Shown: positions 48,879 to 59,969 of the stretch, one piece after another
Layout of the letters: every line of letters begins with the position of its first letter
Position numbering within the stretch: position 1 is the first letter of the stretch
Assembly (NCBI RefSeq): GCF_013409785.1
Contig: NZ_JACCBV010000001.1
Coordinates: 3,162,001 to 3,226,000, forward strand
Length of the DNA: 64,000 nucleotides
Direction: 5' to 3'
Origin: Microbacterium immunditiarum
GTDB lineage: Bacteria > Actinomycetota > Actinomycetes > Actinomycetales > Microbacteriaceae
The notes under the pieces: generated by a model
Databases searched by the model: none
What the model saw: only the letters and a program-made list of their open reading frames with translations
Told to the model about the DNA's origin: nothing
Program-made: the position numbers and the translations under genes

Positions 48879-50102
48879 TCACTGCCGGTACGACGCGAGG
48901 AAGTTGCCGAGCCGCTCGATCGCCTCGGTGAGCACGCGTGCCTCGGGGAGCGTCACGATGCGCACGTGGTCGGGGGTCGGCCAGTTGAAGCCCGTCCCCT
49001 GCACGATCAGGACGTGCTCGGCGACGAGGAAGTCGTACACGAGCTTGGCGTCGTCGCGGATGTCGTAGACCTCCGGGTCGAATTGCGGGAACGCGTAGAG
49101 CGCGCCCTCGGGGCGGTGGCAGGTCACGCCGGGGATCGCCTCGAGCGCCTCCCACGCCGCGTCGCGCTGCTCGTGCAGGCGTCCGGCGGGGGCGATGAGC
49201 GCGTCGATGGACTGGACGCCCGAAAGGGCGGCCTGCACGGCGTGCTGGGCCGGCACGTTCGGGCACAGGCGCGTCGAGGCGAGGAGCTGGATGCCCTCGA
49301 GGAAACCGGCCGCATGCTTCTTCGGTCCGGTGATGACGAGCCAGCCTGAACGGTACCCCGCCACGCGGTAGGTCTTCGACAGCCCGTTGAAGGTCAGGCA
49401 CAGCAGGTCGGGGGCGAGTGTCGCGAGCGGGATGTGCACGGCGTCGTCGTACAGGATGCGGTCGTAGATCTCGTCGGACAGAAGCAGCAGCGAATGCTCG
49501 CGCGCGATCTCGACGATTCCTTCGAGCGCCTCGCGCGTGTAGACCGCCCCGGTCGGGTTGTTGGGGTTGATCACCACGATCGCCTTCGTACGTGGGGTGA
49601 TCTTCGCGCGGATGTCGTCGAGGTCGGGCTGCCACCCGTTCACGCTGTCGCACAGATAGTGCACGGGAGTGCCGTCGGCGAGGCTCGTCATCGCCGTCCA
49701 CAGCGGGTAATCGGGCGCCGGAATGAGCACCTCGTCGCCCTCGTCCAGCAGCGCCTGCATCGTCATCGTGATGAGCTCGGACACGCCGTTGCCGAGGTAG
49801 ACGTCGTCGGGGTCGAAGAGGGGGAACCCCGGCACCTCCTCGTAGCGCGACACGACGGCCCGGCGCGCGGACATGATGCCGCGGCTGTCGCTGTATCCGT
49901 GGGCATGGGGGATCGCCTCGATCATGTCGCGCACGATCTGGAAGGGCGCCTCGAAGCCGAATGTCGCGGGGTTGCCCGTGTTGAGCTTGAGGATCGTGTG
50001 GCCCTCGGACTCGAGCCTGTCGGCCTCGACCAGTGCCTGCCCGCGGATCTCGTAGAGGACACCCTTGAGCTTGCTGGACTGATCGAGAGGACGGAGGGTC
50101 AT
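48879..50102 (-). CDS. Class I/II PLP aminotransferase (AlaA/AspC-like)
   Basis: 407 residues. LNTGNPATFGFEAP, GYSDSRGIMSARRAV, NPNNPTGAVY, SDEIYDRILYD, and the PLP-lysine block FNGLSKTYRVAGYRSGW, with the C-terminal substrate Arg in WPTPDHVRIVTLP. The pattern resembles glutamate-pyruvate transaminase AlaA/AlaT, which makes alanine; aspartate activity is possible. TATCCT 6 nt before the ATG makes it leaderless. It sits 86 nt downstream of secA on the same strand but has its own promoter. Confidence 0.91.
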   Translation of the reverse strand: MTLRPLDQSSKLKGVLYEIRGQALVEADRLESEGHTILKLNTGNPATFGFEAPFQIVRDMIEAIPHAHGYSDSRGIMSARRAVVSRYEEVPGFPLFDPDDVYLGNGVSELITMTMQALLDEGDEVLIPAPDYPLWTAMTSLADGTPVHYLCDSVNGWQPDLDDIRAKITPRTKAIVVINPNNPTGAVYTREALEGIVEIAREHSLLLLSDEIYDRILYDDAVHIPLATLAPDLLCLTFNGLSKTYRVAGYRSGWLVITGPKKHAAGFLEGIQLLASTRLCPNVPAQHAVQAALSGVQSIDALIAPAGRLHEQRDAAWEALEAIPGVTCHRPEGALYAFPQFDPEVYDIRDDAKLVYDFLVAEHVLIVQGTGFNWPTPDHVRIVTLPEARVLTEAIERLGNFLASYRQ

Positions 50103-50108
50103 CGTCTC

Positions 50109-50114
50109 AGGATA
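50109..50114 (-). promoter_or_regulatory. -10 box, leaderless aminotransferase gene
   Basis: TATCCT on the minus strand, 6 nt before ATG 50102. Confidence 0.6.
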
Positions 50115-50188
50115 TCCGCGCGCTCAGAGGTCCAATCGACGGCAGGTGGCCCGGGGCACATACCCCGGGCCACTCGTCGATTCCCTGC

Positions 50189-53026
<2,838 letters not shown>

Positions 53027-53108
53027 GGAGTGTCTCCATCTGTCGGGCTGTGCGGCGATCGCCGCTCCCGCGCGCACGCCGTCGAGCGCCCCGCGGGCAT
53101 ACCTGCCT

Positions 53109-53114
53109 ATGTTA
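53109..53114 (-). promoter_or_regulatory. Possible secA -10 box
   Basis: TAACAT on the minus strand. An ATG 8 nt downstream opens a frame that overlaps the secA start out of frame. Confidence 0.4.
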
Positions 53115-53169
53115 TCCGCCCGTGACTTGGTGTGCGCTGGGTGTGGAGGGCCGAGCCATCGTTTGCCGG

Positions 53170-53206
53170 GTATGCATATACTCGGCATCCAGATACTCGG
53201 TATGCA
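53170..53206. promoter_or_regulatory. Repeated operator-like sequence upstream of the PadR gene
   Basis: GTATGCA occurs at 53170-53176 and 53200-53206 (30 bases apart) and ATACTCGG at 53178-53185 and 53193-53200. TATGCATA at 53171-53178 is palindromic. The repeats overlap TATACT (53177-53182) and GATACT (53192-53197), two -10-like hexamers. PadR proteins usually repress themselves. Confidence 0.55.
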
Positions 53207-53219
53207 CATGGAGTTGCGG

Positions 53220-53816
53220 ATGTCGGTGCGGCAGAGCCTCTTGGCCATCCTTGAACAGGGACCCTGCTACGGGTACCAGCTGCGGGCGGAGTTCGACCGG
53301 CGCACCGGCGGGACCTGGCCCCTCAACGTCGGGCAGATCTACAACACGCTCGACCGTCTCGAGCGCGACGGGCTCGTCGAGAAGGGCGCGGCCGACGAGC
53401 ACGGTCACGTCTATTGGCAGATCACGGATGCCGGCTCCGCCGCCGTCCGGGAGTGGCTGGCCTCCCCCGTCGAACGCCCCGCCGGCACGCGGGACGAGCT
53501 CGCGATCAAGCTCGCGGTCGCCGCGACGCTGCCGGGGGTCGGCGTGACGGGGATCCTCGAGACGCAGCGGCGCGCGTCGCACGAGCGCCTCGAGGCGCTC
53601 CGCGGCGCGACCTATCCGGGCGGAGACGCCCAGGGACCCGAGGGCATCGCATGGTCTCTCGTGCTCGATTCGATGGCGTTCCAGACGGAGGCCGAGCTGC
53701 GATGGCTCGACCACGCCGAGCGGCGTCTCGCCGAGAATCCTGACCACTCGATCGGGCTCGAGCTGTCGACGATCCGGCCCAAGCGCGGGCGGCCCGCGGC
53801 ATCCGCCACCCGCTGA
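53220..53816 (+). CDS. PadR-family transcriptional regulator
   Basis: 198 residues from ATG 53220. Winged helix with the PadR signature: [50 protein letters not shown], wing [14 protein letters not shown], then the vir_C-like C-terminal dimerisation helices. GGAG at 53210-53213 with 6 nt spacing supports this start; ATG at 53202 or 53208 are alternatives. No transporter or decarboxylase target lies next to it, so its target is unknown apart from likely itself. Confidence 0.88.
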   Translation: MSVRQSLLAILEQGPCYGYQLRAEFDRRTGGTWPLNVGQIYNTLDRLERDGLVEKGAADEHGHVYWQITDAGSAAVREWLASPVERPAGTRDELAIKLAVAATLPGVGVTGILETQRRASHERLEALRGATYPGGDAQGPEGIAWSLVLDSMAFQTEAELRWLDHAERRLAENPDHSIGLELSTIRPKRGRPAASATR

Positions 53817-53862
53817 TCGGACGAACCCACCGGTGTCCTGTCGCTTCCCAGGCGCCGCGCAT

Positions 53863-53868
53863 TAGCCT
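53863..53868 (+). promoter_or_regulatory. -10 box, leaderless DEAD-box helicase gene
   Basis: TAGCCT, 5 nt before GTG 53874. Confidence 0.5.
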
Positions 53869-53873
53869 GAACT

Positions 53874-55709
53874 GTGTCCACTGACCAGACCAGGATCGAC
53901 GTCGAGGCCCCTTCCGAGCCCGCGCCGATGACGTTCGCAGACCTCGCCCTGGGCGATGCGGTGCTCAAGGCGCTGCGCGATGTGGGGTACGAGACACCGT
54001 CGGCCATCCAGGCCGCGACGATCCCGACCCTGCTCGCCGGCCGCGACGTCGTGGGCCTCGCGCAGACCGGCACCGGCAAGACGGCCGCGTTCGCGCTGCC
54101 GATCATCGACCGGCTCGACCTTTCGCAGAAGAGTCCGCAGGCGCTCGTGCTCGCCCCGACCCGCGAGCTCGCGCTGCAGGTATGCGAGGCGTTCGAGAAG
54201 TACGCGTCCCACCTCAAGGGCGTGCACGTGCTCCCCGTCTACGGCGGTCAGGGGTACGGCGTGCAGCTGTCGGCGCTCCGGCGTGGCGTGCACATCGTCG
54301 TGGGGACGCCCGGCCGCATCATCGACCACCTCGACAAGGGCACGCTCGACCTGTCGGAGCTCAAGTACCTCGTGCTCGACGAGGCCGACGAGATGCTCAA
54401 GATGGGATTCGCCGAGGACGTCGAGACGATCCTCGCCGAGACCCCCGACACGAAGCAGGTCGCCCTCTTCTCGGCGACGATGCCCGCGACGATCCGCCGC
54501 ATGTCGCAGCAGTACCTCAACGATCCCGAAGAGATCACGGTCAAGGCGACGACCAAGACGTCGGCGAACATCGCGCAGCGCTACCTCGTCGTGCCGTGGC
54601 AGCAGAAGATGGATGCGCTCACGCGCATCCTCGAGGTCGAGAACTTCGACGGCATGATCGTCTTCGGCCGCACGAAGAACATCACGGAGGAGATCGCCGA
54701 GAAGCTCCGCGCCCGCGGGTACTCGGCCGCCGCGATCAACGGCGACATCGCCCAGCCCCAGCGCGAGAAGACGGTGAATCAGCTCAAGTCGGGCAAGCTC
54801 GACATCCTGGTGGCGACGGATGTGGCGGCCCGCGGCCTCGACGTCGACCGCATCTCCCACGTGGTGAACTACGACATCCCCACCGACGCCGAGTCGTACG
54901 TGCATCGCATCGGCCGCACGGGGCGCGCGGGCCGCACCGGTGACGCGATCAGCTTCGTCACGCCCCGCGAGCGCGGGCTCGTGCGCATGATCGAGCGCGC
55001 GACGCGGCACGAGCTCACCGAGATGCCGCTGCCGAGCGTCGACGAGGTCAACGTCACGCGCCTCGCGCGCTTCGACGACCGCATCACGGCGGCGCTCGCC
55101 GAGGCGGAGCGCATCGAGGGCTTCCGCGACATCGTCGCCCATTACGTCCGCAACCACGACGTGCCCGAGGTCGACGTGGCCGCCGCGCTCGCGGTGGTCG
55201 CGCAGGGCGACGAGCGGCTGCTGCTCGAGCCCGACCCCGAGCCCCCGGCACGCCCCGAGCGGCGCGAGCGGGGTGCGGGCCGGTTCGAGCGTGACGGCGG
55301 CGAGCGCGGCGACCGCGGCGAGCGACGCCCGCGCCCGCCCCGCGAGGGCTTCGCGACCTACCGCATCGCCGTCGGGCGCCGTCAGCGGGTCGAGCCCCGC
55401 CAGATCGTGGGCGCGCTCGCGAACGAAGGCGGCCTGCGTCGAGACGACTTCGGCGCGATCCAGATCCGCCCGGACTTCTCGCTCGTGGAGCTGCCCGCCG
55501 ACCTCTCGCCCGAGACGCTCGACCGACTGTCGGGCACGCGCATCTCGGGACAGCTCATCCAGCTGCGCCTCGACACGGGAGCCCCGGGCAGGCGCTTCGA
55601 CCGCTCGCCCGATCGCGGCCCCGGATCGAAGGACCGCCGCCCGTCGCGGCGCTTCGACGACGACCGGCCCGCGCGCAAGCCGCGGCACCGATCCGACCGC
55701 GAGGACTGA
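53874..55709 (+). CDS. deaD: DEAD-box ATP-dependent RNA helicase, DeaD/CsdA type
   Basis: 611 residues. Q motif YETPSAIQ, motif I AQTGTGKT, Ia PTRELALQV, II DEAD, III SAT, IV-VI (VFGRTKN, TDVAARGLDVD, HRIGRTGRAG) are all intact. After about residue 450 comes an Arg/Gly/Asp-rich linker, then a DbpA-like RNA-binding domain (YRIAVGRRQRVEPRQIVGALANEGGLRRDDFGAIQIRPDFSLVEL) and a basic tail. It unwinds structured RNA, typically in ribosome assembly or cold adaptation. TAGCCT 5 nt before the GTG. Confidence 0.94.
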   Translation: MSTDQTRIDVEAPSEPAPMTFADLALGDAVLKALRDVGYETPSAIQAATIPTLLAGRDVVGLAQTGTGKTAAFALPIIDRLDLSQKSPQALVLAPTRELALQVCEAFEKYASHLKGVHVLPVYGGQGYGVQLSALRRGVHIVVGTPGRIIDHLDKGTLDLSELKYLVLDEADEMLKMGFAEDVETILAETPDTKQVALFSATMPATIRRMSQQYLNDPEEITVKATTKTSANIAQRYLVVPWQQKMDALTRILEVENFDGMIVFGRTKNITEEIAEKLRARGYSAAAINGDIAQPQREKTVNQLKSGKLDILVATDVAARGLDVDRISHVVNYDIPTDAESYVHRIGRTGRAGRTGDAISFVTPRERGLVRMIERATRHELTEMPLPSVDEVNVTRLARFDDRITAALAEAERIEGFRDIVAHYVRNHDVPEVDVAAALAVVAQGDERLLLEPDPEPPARPERRERGAGRFERDGGERGDRGERRPRPPREGFATYRIAVGRRQRVEPRQIVGALANEGGLRRDDFGAIQIRPDFSLVELPADLSPETLDRLSGTRISGQLIQLRLDTGAPGRRFDRSPDRGPGSKDRRPSRRFDDDRPARKPRHRSDRED

Positions 55710-55781
55710 GGCCGCGGCATCCGTCTCGGCCGCTCTCCACAGCACCCGGCGACCTCCCCAGGCGCCTTCAAGCTTGCCCCG

Positions 55782-55787
55782 TAGGAT
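55782..55787 (+). promoter_or_regulatory. -10 box, leaderless gene at 55794
   Basis: TAGGAT, 6 nt before ATG 55794. Confidence 0.6.
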
Positions 55788-55793
55788 CGAGAC

Positions 55794-57146
55794 ATGGCGG
55801 GTTTCTGGGGCGCACGCAAGCGCGAAGAGAAGGCGGCGCTCGAGGCTCAGGACGCGGACCTCGCCCGCCGGGCCCGCAGCGCCCTCGTCTCCGCCGACGA
55901 GCGCATCCGGCTGACCACCGACGAGCTCGCGTTCGCCGAGGCCGAGCTCGGACCCGGTCCCACGAAAGACCTGCGCGAGGCGCTCGAGGCGGTGCGCACT
56001 CACATGCAGGAGGCGTTCCACCTCCACCAGCTCAACCACGACGAGATCCCCGACACCCCCGAAGAGCTGCGCACGCGCAACGCGCGCATCGTGCAGCTGT
56101 GCGAGTGGGCCGAGGACCTGCTCGACGACCGCACGGCAGCGCTCGCCGAGCCGATCGCGCGGGCACGTCGCGCTCCCGAGATCATCGCGGGCGTGAGGGC
56201 GGATGCCGCGCGCCTGCGCGCCCGCCTCCCCGAGGCCCGCGCGACGATCGACCGCCTCTCGGCGCGATACTCGGCCGACGCGATGAAGCAGATCGAGGCG
56301 AACCCCGCCGAGGGCGAGCAGCTGCTGTCGTTCGCGGAGCACTCCGCGAGCGTGGCCGAGCGCCGCCGCGATGCCGGCCAGCGCGAGCAGGCGAACCTCG
56401 CGCTCGAAGCCTCGACCGAGGCGGTCAGGCGTGCGGCGACACTCGTCGACGCGGTCGAGACGTTCGAGATCGAGGCGCTGCGTGCCGAGGCGACGCTCGC
56501 GGCGATCGTCGAGGATTCGCGGGGCGACGTCGCGGTCGCGCTCAAGGAGCCGCACACCCCCGCCGTGTCGAAGGCGATCGCCGACGTGCAGGAGGCGCTC
56601 GCCGGCCTCCCCGCGCCCGGAGTGAACACCGACCCGTTCACGCACCTCTCGCGCCTGCGCGAGGCCAACTCCGCCCTCGACGCGGCGATCGCCGCCGCGC
56701 GCGAGCGCGCCGCCCGCCCGATCCCGCCGCTCGAGCACGTGCGCCACGCGATCGACGACGCCGACCGCCAGCTCGCCGTCGCGCGCGACGTCATCGCGGG
56801 GCACCGCGGCTGGATCGGCGCCGACGCGCGCACGCGTCTCGCCGAGGCGGAACGCGTGCGCGTCGACCTCGACCGTTACCTCGGAACGTCTGCGGCCGCG
56901 GCCACCGCGATCGACGAAGATCATCGGGAGCAGTCGATGGCGATGGCACGCCGCGTCGCGTTCCTCGCGGGCGAGGCCCTGCAGCTCGCGCAGCGCGACA
57001 TCGACGCCGCCCGCCCGCAGGACATGACGCCGTGGGGCGCGCCGCAGCAGGGCTGGGGCGGCGGCCGCCGCGGCGGCGGAGACCTCATGGGCGGGATCCT
57101 CGGCGGGCTCGTGATCGGCAGCATCCTCGACGGCATCTTCGACTGA
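55794..57146 (+). CDS. Coiled-coil protein with TPM-type glycine-rich C-terminal module
   Basis: 450 residues, almost wholly helical and charged (Ala, Glu, Arg heptads), without a signal peptide at the N-terminus. The end (about 335-450) repeats the pattern of the gene at position 1: a helix with ARTRLAEA, a second helix (FLAGEALQLAQRDIDAA), then GGGRRGGGDLMGGILGGLVIGSILDGIF, a glycine-rich hydrophobic segment. The upstream coiled coil replaces the TPM domain. Function unknown; a role in the same envelope process as the TPM/PspA pair is inference. Confidence 0.75.
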   Translation: MAGFWGARKREEKAALEAQDADLARRARSALVSADERIRLTTDELAFAEAELGPGPTKDLREALEAVRTHMQEAFHLHQLNHDEIPDTPEELRTRNARIVQLCEWAEDLLDDRTAALAEPIARARRAPEIIAGVRADAARLRARLPEARATIDRLSARYSADAMKQIEANPAEGEQLLSFAEHSASVAERRRDAGQREQANLALEASTEAVRRAATLVDAVETFEIEALRAEATLAAIVEDSRGDVAVALKEPHTPAVSKAIADVQEALAGLPAPGVNTDPFTHLSRLREANSALDAAIAAARERAARPIPPLEHVRHAIDDADRQLAVARDVIAGHRGWIGADARTRLAEAERVRVDLDRYLGTSAAAATAIDEDHREQSMAMARRVAFLAGEALQLAQRDIDAARPQDMTPWGAPQQGWGGGRRGGGDLMGGILGGLVIGSILDGIFD

Positions 57147-57148
57147 GA

Positions 57149-57183
57149 CGGATGCCCCGCCCAGTGCCGCCGCGCGGCATCCG
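57149..57183. terminator. Hairpin between convergent genes at 57146 and 57192
   Basis: CGGATGCC (57149-57156) pairs with GGCATCCG (57176-57183), loop of 19 bases. Confidence 0.5.
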
Positions 57184-57191
57184 GTCGAGAG

Positions 57192-58409
57192 TCAGTGCGC
57201 TCGGTCGGGGACCGACGAGCGCAGCGGGCGCGCGCCCGTGAGCCGCAGGGCGATCACGCTCGTGATGCCGCCGCCGACGCACAGCGCGACGACCAGCCAC
57301 ATGATGGGCACGAAACCCGCAGCCCCGGTGCCGGCGATGAGCGATGCGAACAGCGGCGGGCCGACCGTCGACCCGAGGTTGCCGAGCTGCGTCAGGACGC
57401 CGTTCGCGCGCGAGGTCACCGTCGGGTCGGTCGACAGCGACGGGATCAGTCCGAACGCGGCGCCCTGGATGAGCCCCGAGAAGAACATGAGCGCAAGCGG
57501 CACGAGCAGGATCGGGATCTCGCCCGCCAGCAGCGCCCACGTCGCGATCACGAGAACGGCCACGCCCGCGTAGCCGACGATGAGCACGACCGGGGGTGTC
57601 GTGGTGTACTGCCCGACGAAGCCCGCGACGATCGTGCCGATGATGCTCACGAGCGGCATCCACACGAGGAGCACGCCCGCGATGGACGCGTCCGCGAAGA
57701 GCGGCACGAACGTCACGAGCGGCACGTACATGAGCGTGTGGAAGATGAACACGGCGCCCGGCAGGAACTGCCGCGGCGACCGGTACGCGTCGACATGCGC
57801 GCGGAAGAAGCCCTCGGCATGCGCGTCACGATTCGGCTGCTCCCCCGGCACGTGTGGCAGCACGAGCAGGACGGCTCCGAGCAGCACAGCGAGGAGGATC
57901 GCGTGTCCGAGGAAGACGGCGCCGACGCCACCCGCCTGCTCGACGATCGGCGCGAGCCAGCCCGCGAACGCGAAGGCGAGTCCGAAGAACGCGCCCCAAA
58001 GGCTCATCGCGAGCGACACGTGCCGCGGCGCACTCAGCAGGATGATGAGCACAGGGCACGAGATGACGAGCCCCAAGTGCGCGACGCCTTCGAGCACGCG
58101 CGCTCCGAGGAAGATCGGCAGCGGCGGCAGGAACGACTGCACGAGCGACAGGACCGCCCCGATCGCCAGGCACGCGACGATGACGCGGCGGAACCCGATG
58201 CGCGCCGCGAGCACGCTCGCGGTGAGGCCCAGCACCATCCCCACGATCGCGGGCGCCGACACGAACAGCGCCGCGACCGTGTCAGGGGCGTCGAAGGCCG
58301 CAGCCACAGGCAGGAAGACGGCTGCGACCTTCGCGAACTGCATGCCCGCCGCGATGCCGACGACGACGAGCAGTCCGATCGGCACCCAGCGGGTGCGCGT
58401 GAGCGTCAC
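57192..58409 (-). CDS. Major facilitator superfamily transporter
   Basis: 405 residues, about 12 membrane helices. Helix 2-3 loop contains the MFS-like LAARIGFRRVIVACL. The halves are joined by a charged cytoplasmic loop (VLPHVPGEQPNRDAHAEGFFRAHVDAYRSPRQF). The CynX/NimT-like drug or anion exporter branch is a possible home. GTG 58409 begins 6 nt after the hpf stop, so it is probably read from the hpf transcript. Substrate unknown. Confidence 0.85.
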   Translation of the reverse strand: MTLTRTRWVPIGLLVVVGIAAGMQFAKVAAVFLPVAAAFDAPDTVAALFVSAPAIVGMVLGLTASVLAARIGFRRVIVACLAIGAVLSLVQSFLPPLPIFLGARVLEGVAHLGLVISCPVLIILLSAPRHVSLAMSLWGAFFGLAFAFAGWLAPIVEQAGGVGAVFLGHAILLAVLLGAVLLVLPHVPGEQPNRDAHAEGFFRAHVDAYRSPRQFLPGAVFIFHTLMYVPLVTFVPLFADASIAGVLLVWMPLVSIIGTIVAGFVGQYTTTPPVVLIVGYAGVAVLVIATWALLAGEIPILLVPLALMFFSGLIQGAAFGLIPSLSTDPTVTSRANGVLTQLGNLGSTVGPPLFASLIAGTGAAGFVPIMWLVVALCVGGGITSVIALRLTGARPLRSSVPDRAH

Positions 58410-58415
58410 CCGGGG

Positions 58416-59069
58416 CTACGAAGCGGCGCGCTCGGGCGCGGCCGGCGTCGTCAGCGAGATCACGCCGTAGTCCCAGCCCTTCCTGCGGTACACGACGCTC
58501 GGGTGGTCGGTGCGCGCGTCGATGAAGAGGAAGAAGTCGTGTCCGACAAGCTCCATGCGGTCGACGGCCTCTTCGACCGTGAGCCACTCGGGCTCGAAGT
58601 TCTTCGTACGGATGACGACGGGCGTGTAGTCGCCCTCGCCGTCCTCTCCCGCGATGATCGGGATCTCGCCGGTCGCGACGGCGTGGAGCACGTCGGCCGA
58701 CACCGGCTCGACGTCGATGCCCTGCAGGGATCCGTTCTTGAAGGTGGCCCCGCGCGGGTGCTGACGAGCGTCGACCCGCTTCTCCTTCGCCCGACGGAGC
58801 TGCTGGCACAGCCTGTCGACGGCCATGTCGAGGGCGGCGAACTTGTCGCCGTCGGTCGCTTCGGCTCGGACGATCGGGCCCTTGCCCGTGACCGTCAGCT
58901 CGACGGTGTCGTCCTCCATGCGTCCGTTCTTGTACGCCTGGTGCGTGACCTTGACGTCGAGACGCTGTGCGCGCGGCGCGAGGTGCTCGATGCGGACGGC
59001 CTTCTCTTCGACCACGGTGCGGAAACGATCGGTGATACCGACACCCACGCCGACGATGCTGGTTTCCAT
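58416..59069 (-). CDS. hpf: Long-form ribosome hibernation-promoting factor
   Basis: 217 residues. N-terminal S30AE domain (METSIVGVGVGITDRFRTVVEEKAVRIEHLAPRAQRLDVKVTHQ...) and C-terminal dimerisation domain (PVVIRTKNFEPEWLTVEEAVDRMELVGHDFFLFIDARTDHPSVVYRRKGWDYGVI), joined by a linker. It pairs 70S ribosomes into 100S dimers under stress. AAGGAGG with 6 nt spacing gives an unusually strong ribosome-binding site for this window. A promoter and a hairpin sit upstream. In mycobacteria the Rv3241c gene holds the same place near secA and comF. Confidence 0.94.
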   Translation of the reverse strand: METSIVGVGVGITDRFRTVVEEKAVRIEHLAPRAQRLDVKVTHQAYKNGRMEDDTVELTVTGKGPIVRAEATDGDKFAALDMAVDRLCQQLRRAKEKRVDARQHPRGATFKNGSLQGIDVEPVSADVLHAVATGEIPIIAGEDGEGDYTPVVIRTKNFEPEWLTVEEAVDRMELVGHDFFLFIDARTDHPSVVYRRKGWDYGVISLTTPAAPERAAS

Positions 59070-59085
59070 CCTTGACCTCCTTGCT

Positions 59086-59112
59086 CCGGTCCCCCGGCCA
59101 AGGGCGGACCGG
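59086..59112 (-). promoter_or_regulatory. Hairpin in the hpf 5' leader
   Basis: CCGGTCC (59106-59112 on this strand) pairs with GGACCGG (59086-59092), a perfect 7-bp stem with an inner GCC/GGC, immediately before the ribosome-binding site. Confidence 0.5.
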
Positions 59113-59133
59113 TCAGTCGCCTTGTTGTCTCCC

Positions 59134-59162
59134 ACGCTATCCCGGCGCCGCCCGGGTGTCAC
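59134..59162 (-). promoter_or_regulatory. hpf promoter
   Basis: On the minus strand GTGACA (59157-59162) and TAGCGT (59134-59139) are 17 nt apart. A start near 59127 gives a leader of about 58 nt. Confidence 0.65.
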
Positions 59163-59186
59163 GTGAGGAAAGTCCCGGCGGGTCAC

Positions 59187-59855
59187 TTATGACGACGCCC
59201 GGGCGTGTCGCGGCGTGCGAGCGACGCAGACGCCGCCCGCGACGTCGGCACCGGCCGCGCGCAGAGCACGAGCGGCCTCGTCGAGGGTCGCCCCGGTCGT
59301 GACCACATCGTCGACCACGAGCACGCGCCGCGCGCCCGTGCCACGCGCACGCATGCTTCCGCTCACGTTCGCACGACGGGCCTCGACGCCGAGCCCGCGC
59401 TGGTCGGCGACGCGCCGCGCGGGCAGGAGGAGACGCTCGGTGCGCACGCCTGCACGCCGTGCGACGAGCTCGACGACGCGGAATCCGCGGCGCCGGTACG
59501 CCGCCCTCGACGTCGGGACGGGCACGATGGCGTCGACCCCGCCCACGCTCGTGGTCGCCGCGGCGAGAGCGGCGCGCAACGGCATCGAGAGCGGCCGGGC
59601 GAGTCCTGTGCGCCCGTCCTGCTTGAGGGCGCGGATGACGCGTGCCGCGACGCCCTCGAACGGCAGACCGCTCCACACCGGGAGCCCCGATGCGAGGCGG
59701 TCGCACGTCGCGGCAGGTGCGAGCGCGTCACGGCAGGCTTCGCACAGCGCGATGTCGGGTTCGTCGCATCCGGCGCAGTCCACGGGGAGGAGCAGTGCGA
59801 ACGCGTCGGCGAGAGATCGCGCGACGATCTCGGCGAGCGCGTCGGAGGAGGTCAC
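59187..59855 (-). CDS. comF: ComF-family phosphoribosyltransferase-like protein
   Basis: 222 residues. N-terminal zinc finger (DCAGCDEPDIALCEAC: CX2C...CX2C) and a phosphoribosyltransferase-type loop VLVVDDVVTTGATLDEAARAL; the core RALKQDGRTGLARPL and VPTSRAAYRRRGF are ComF-typical. In naturally transformable bacteria ComF acts with ComFA in DNA uptake; its role outside competence is unclear. CAGCGT 6 nt before GTG 59855 is a weak leaderless -10. Located between lpqB and hpf as in mycobacteria. Confidence 0.9.
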   Translation of the reverse strand: MTSSDALAEIVARSLADAFALLLPVDCAGCDEPDIALCEACRDALAPAATCDRLASGLPVWSGLPFEGVAARVIRALKQDGRTGLARPLSMPLRAALAAATTSVGGVDAIVPVPTSRAAYRRRGFRVVELVARRAGVRTERLLLPARRVADQRGLGVEARRANVSGSMRARGTGARRVLVVDDVVTTGATLDEAARALRAAGADVAGGVCVARTPRHARASS

Positions 59856-59861
59856 TCCCCC

Positions 59862-59867
59862 ACGCTG
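59862..59867 (-). promoter_or_regulatory. -10 box, leaderless comF
   Basis: CAGCGT on the minus strand, 6 nt before GTG 59855. Confidence 0.4.
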
Positions 59868-59969
59868 ACGGATCTCCGCCGCCCACCGGGCGCGCGGGCA
59901 CGCCCGGTGCAGAAATCCGACGACCTGCCCCGATCGGGGAGGAGCCGACGCCTCGGCGCCGGAGCAGGA

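Noticed and set aside
53862..56924. 1020-codon minus-strand frame opposite deaD and the coiled-coil gene
   Set aside because: Length arises from GC-driven lack of stops; the opposite strand has complete helicase motifs and a -10 box at each start.
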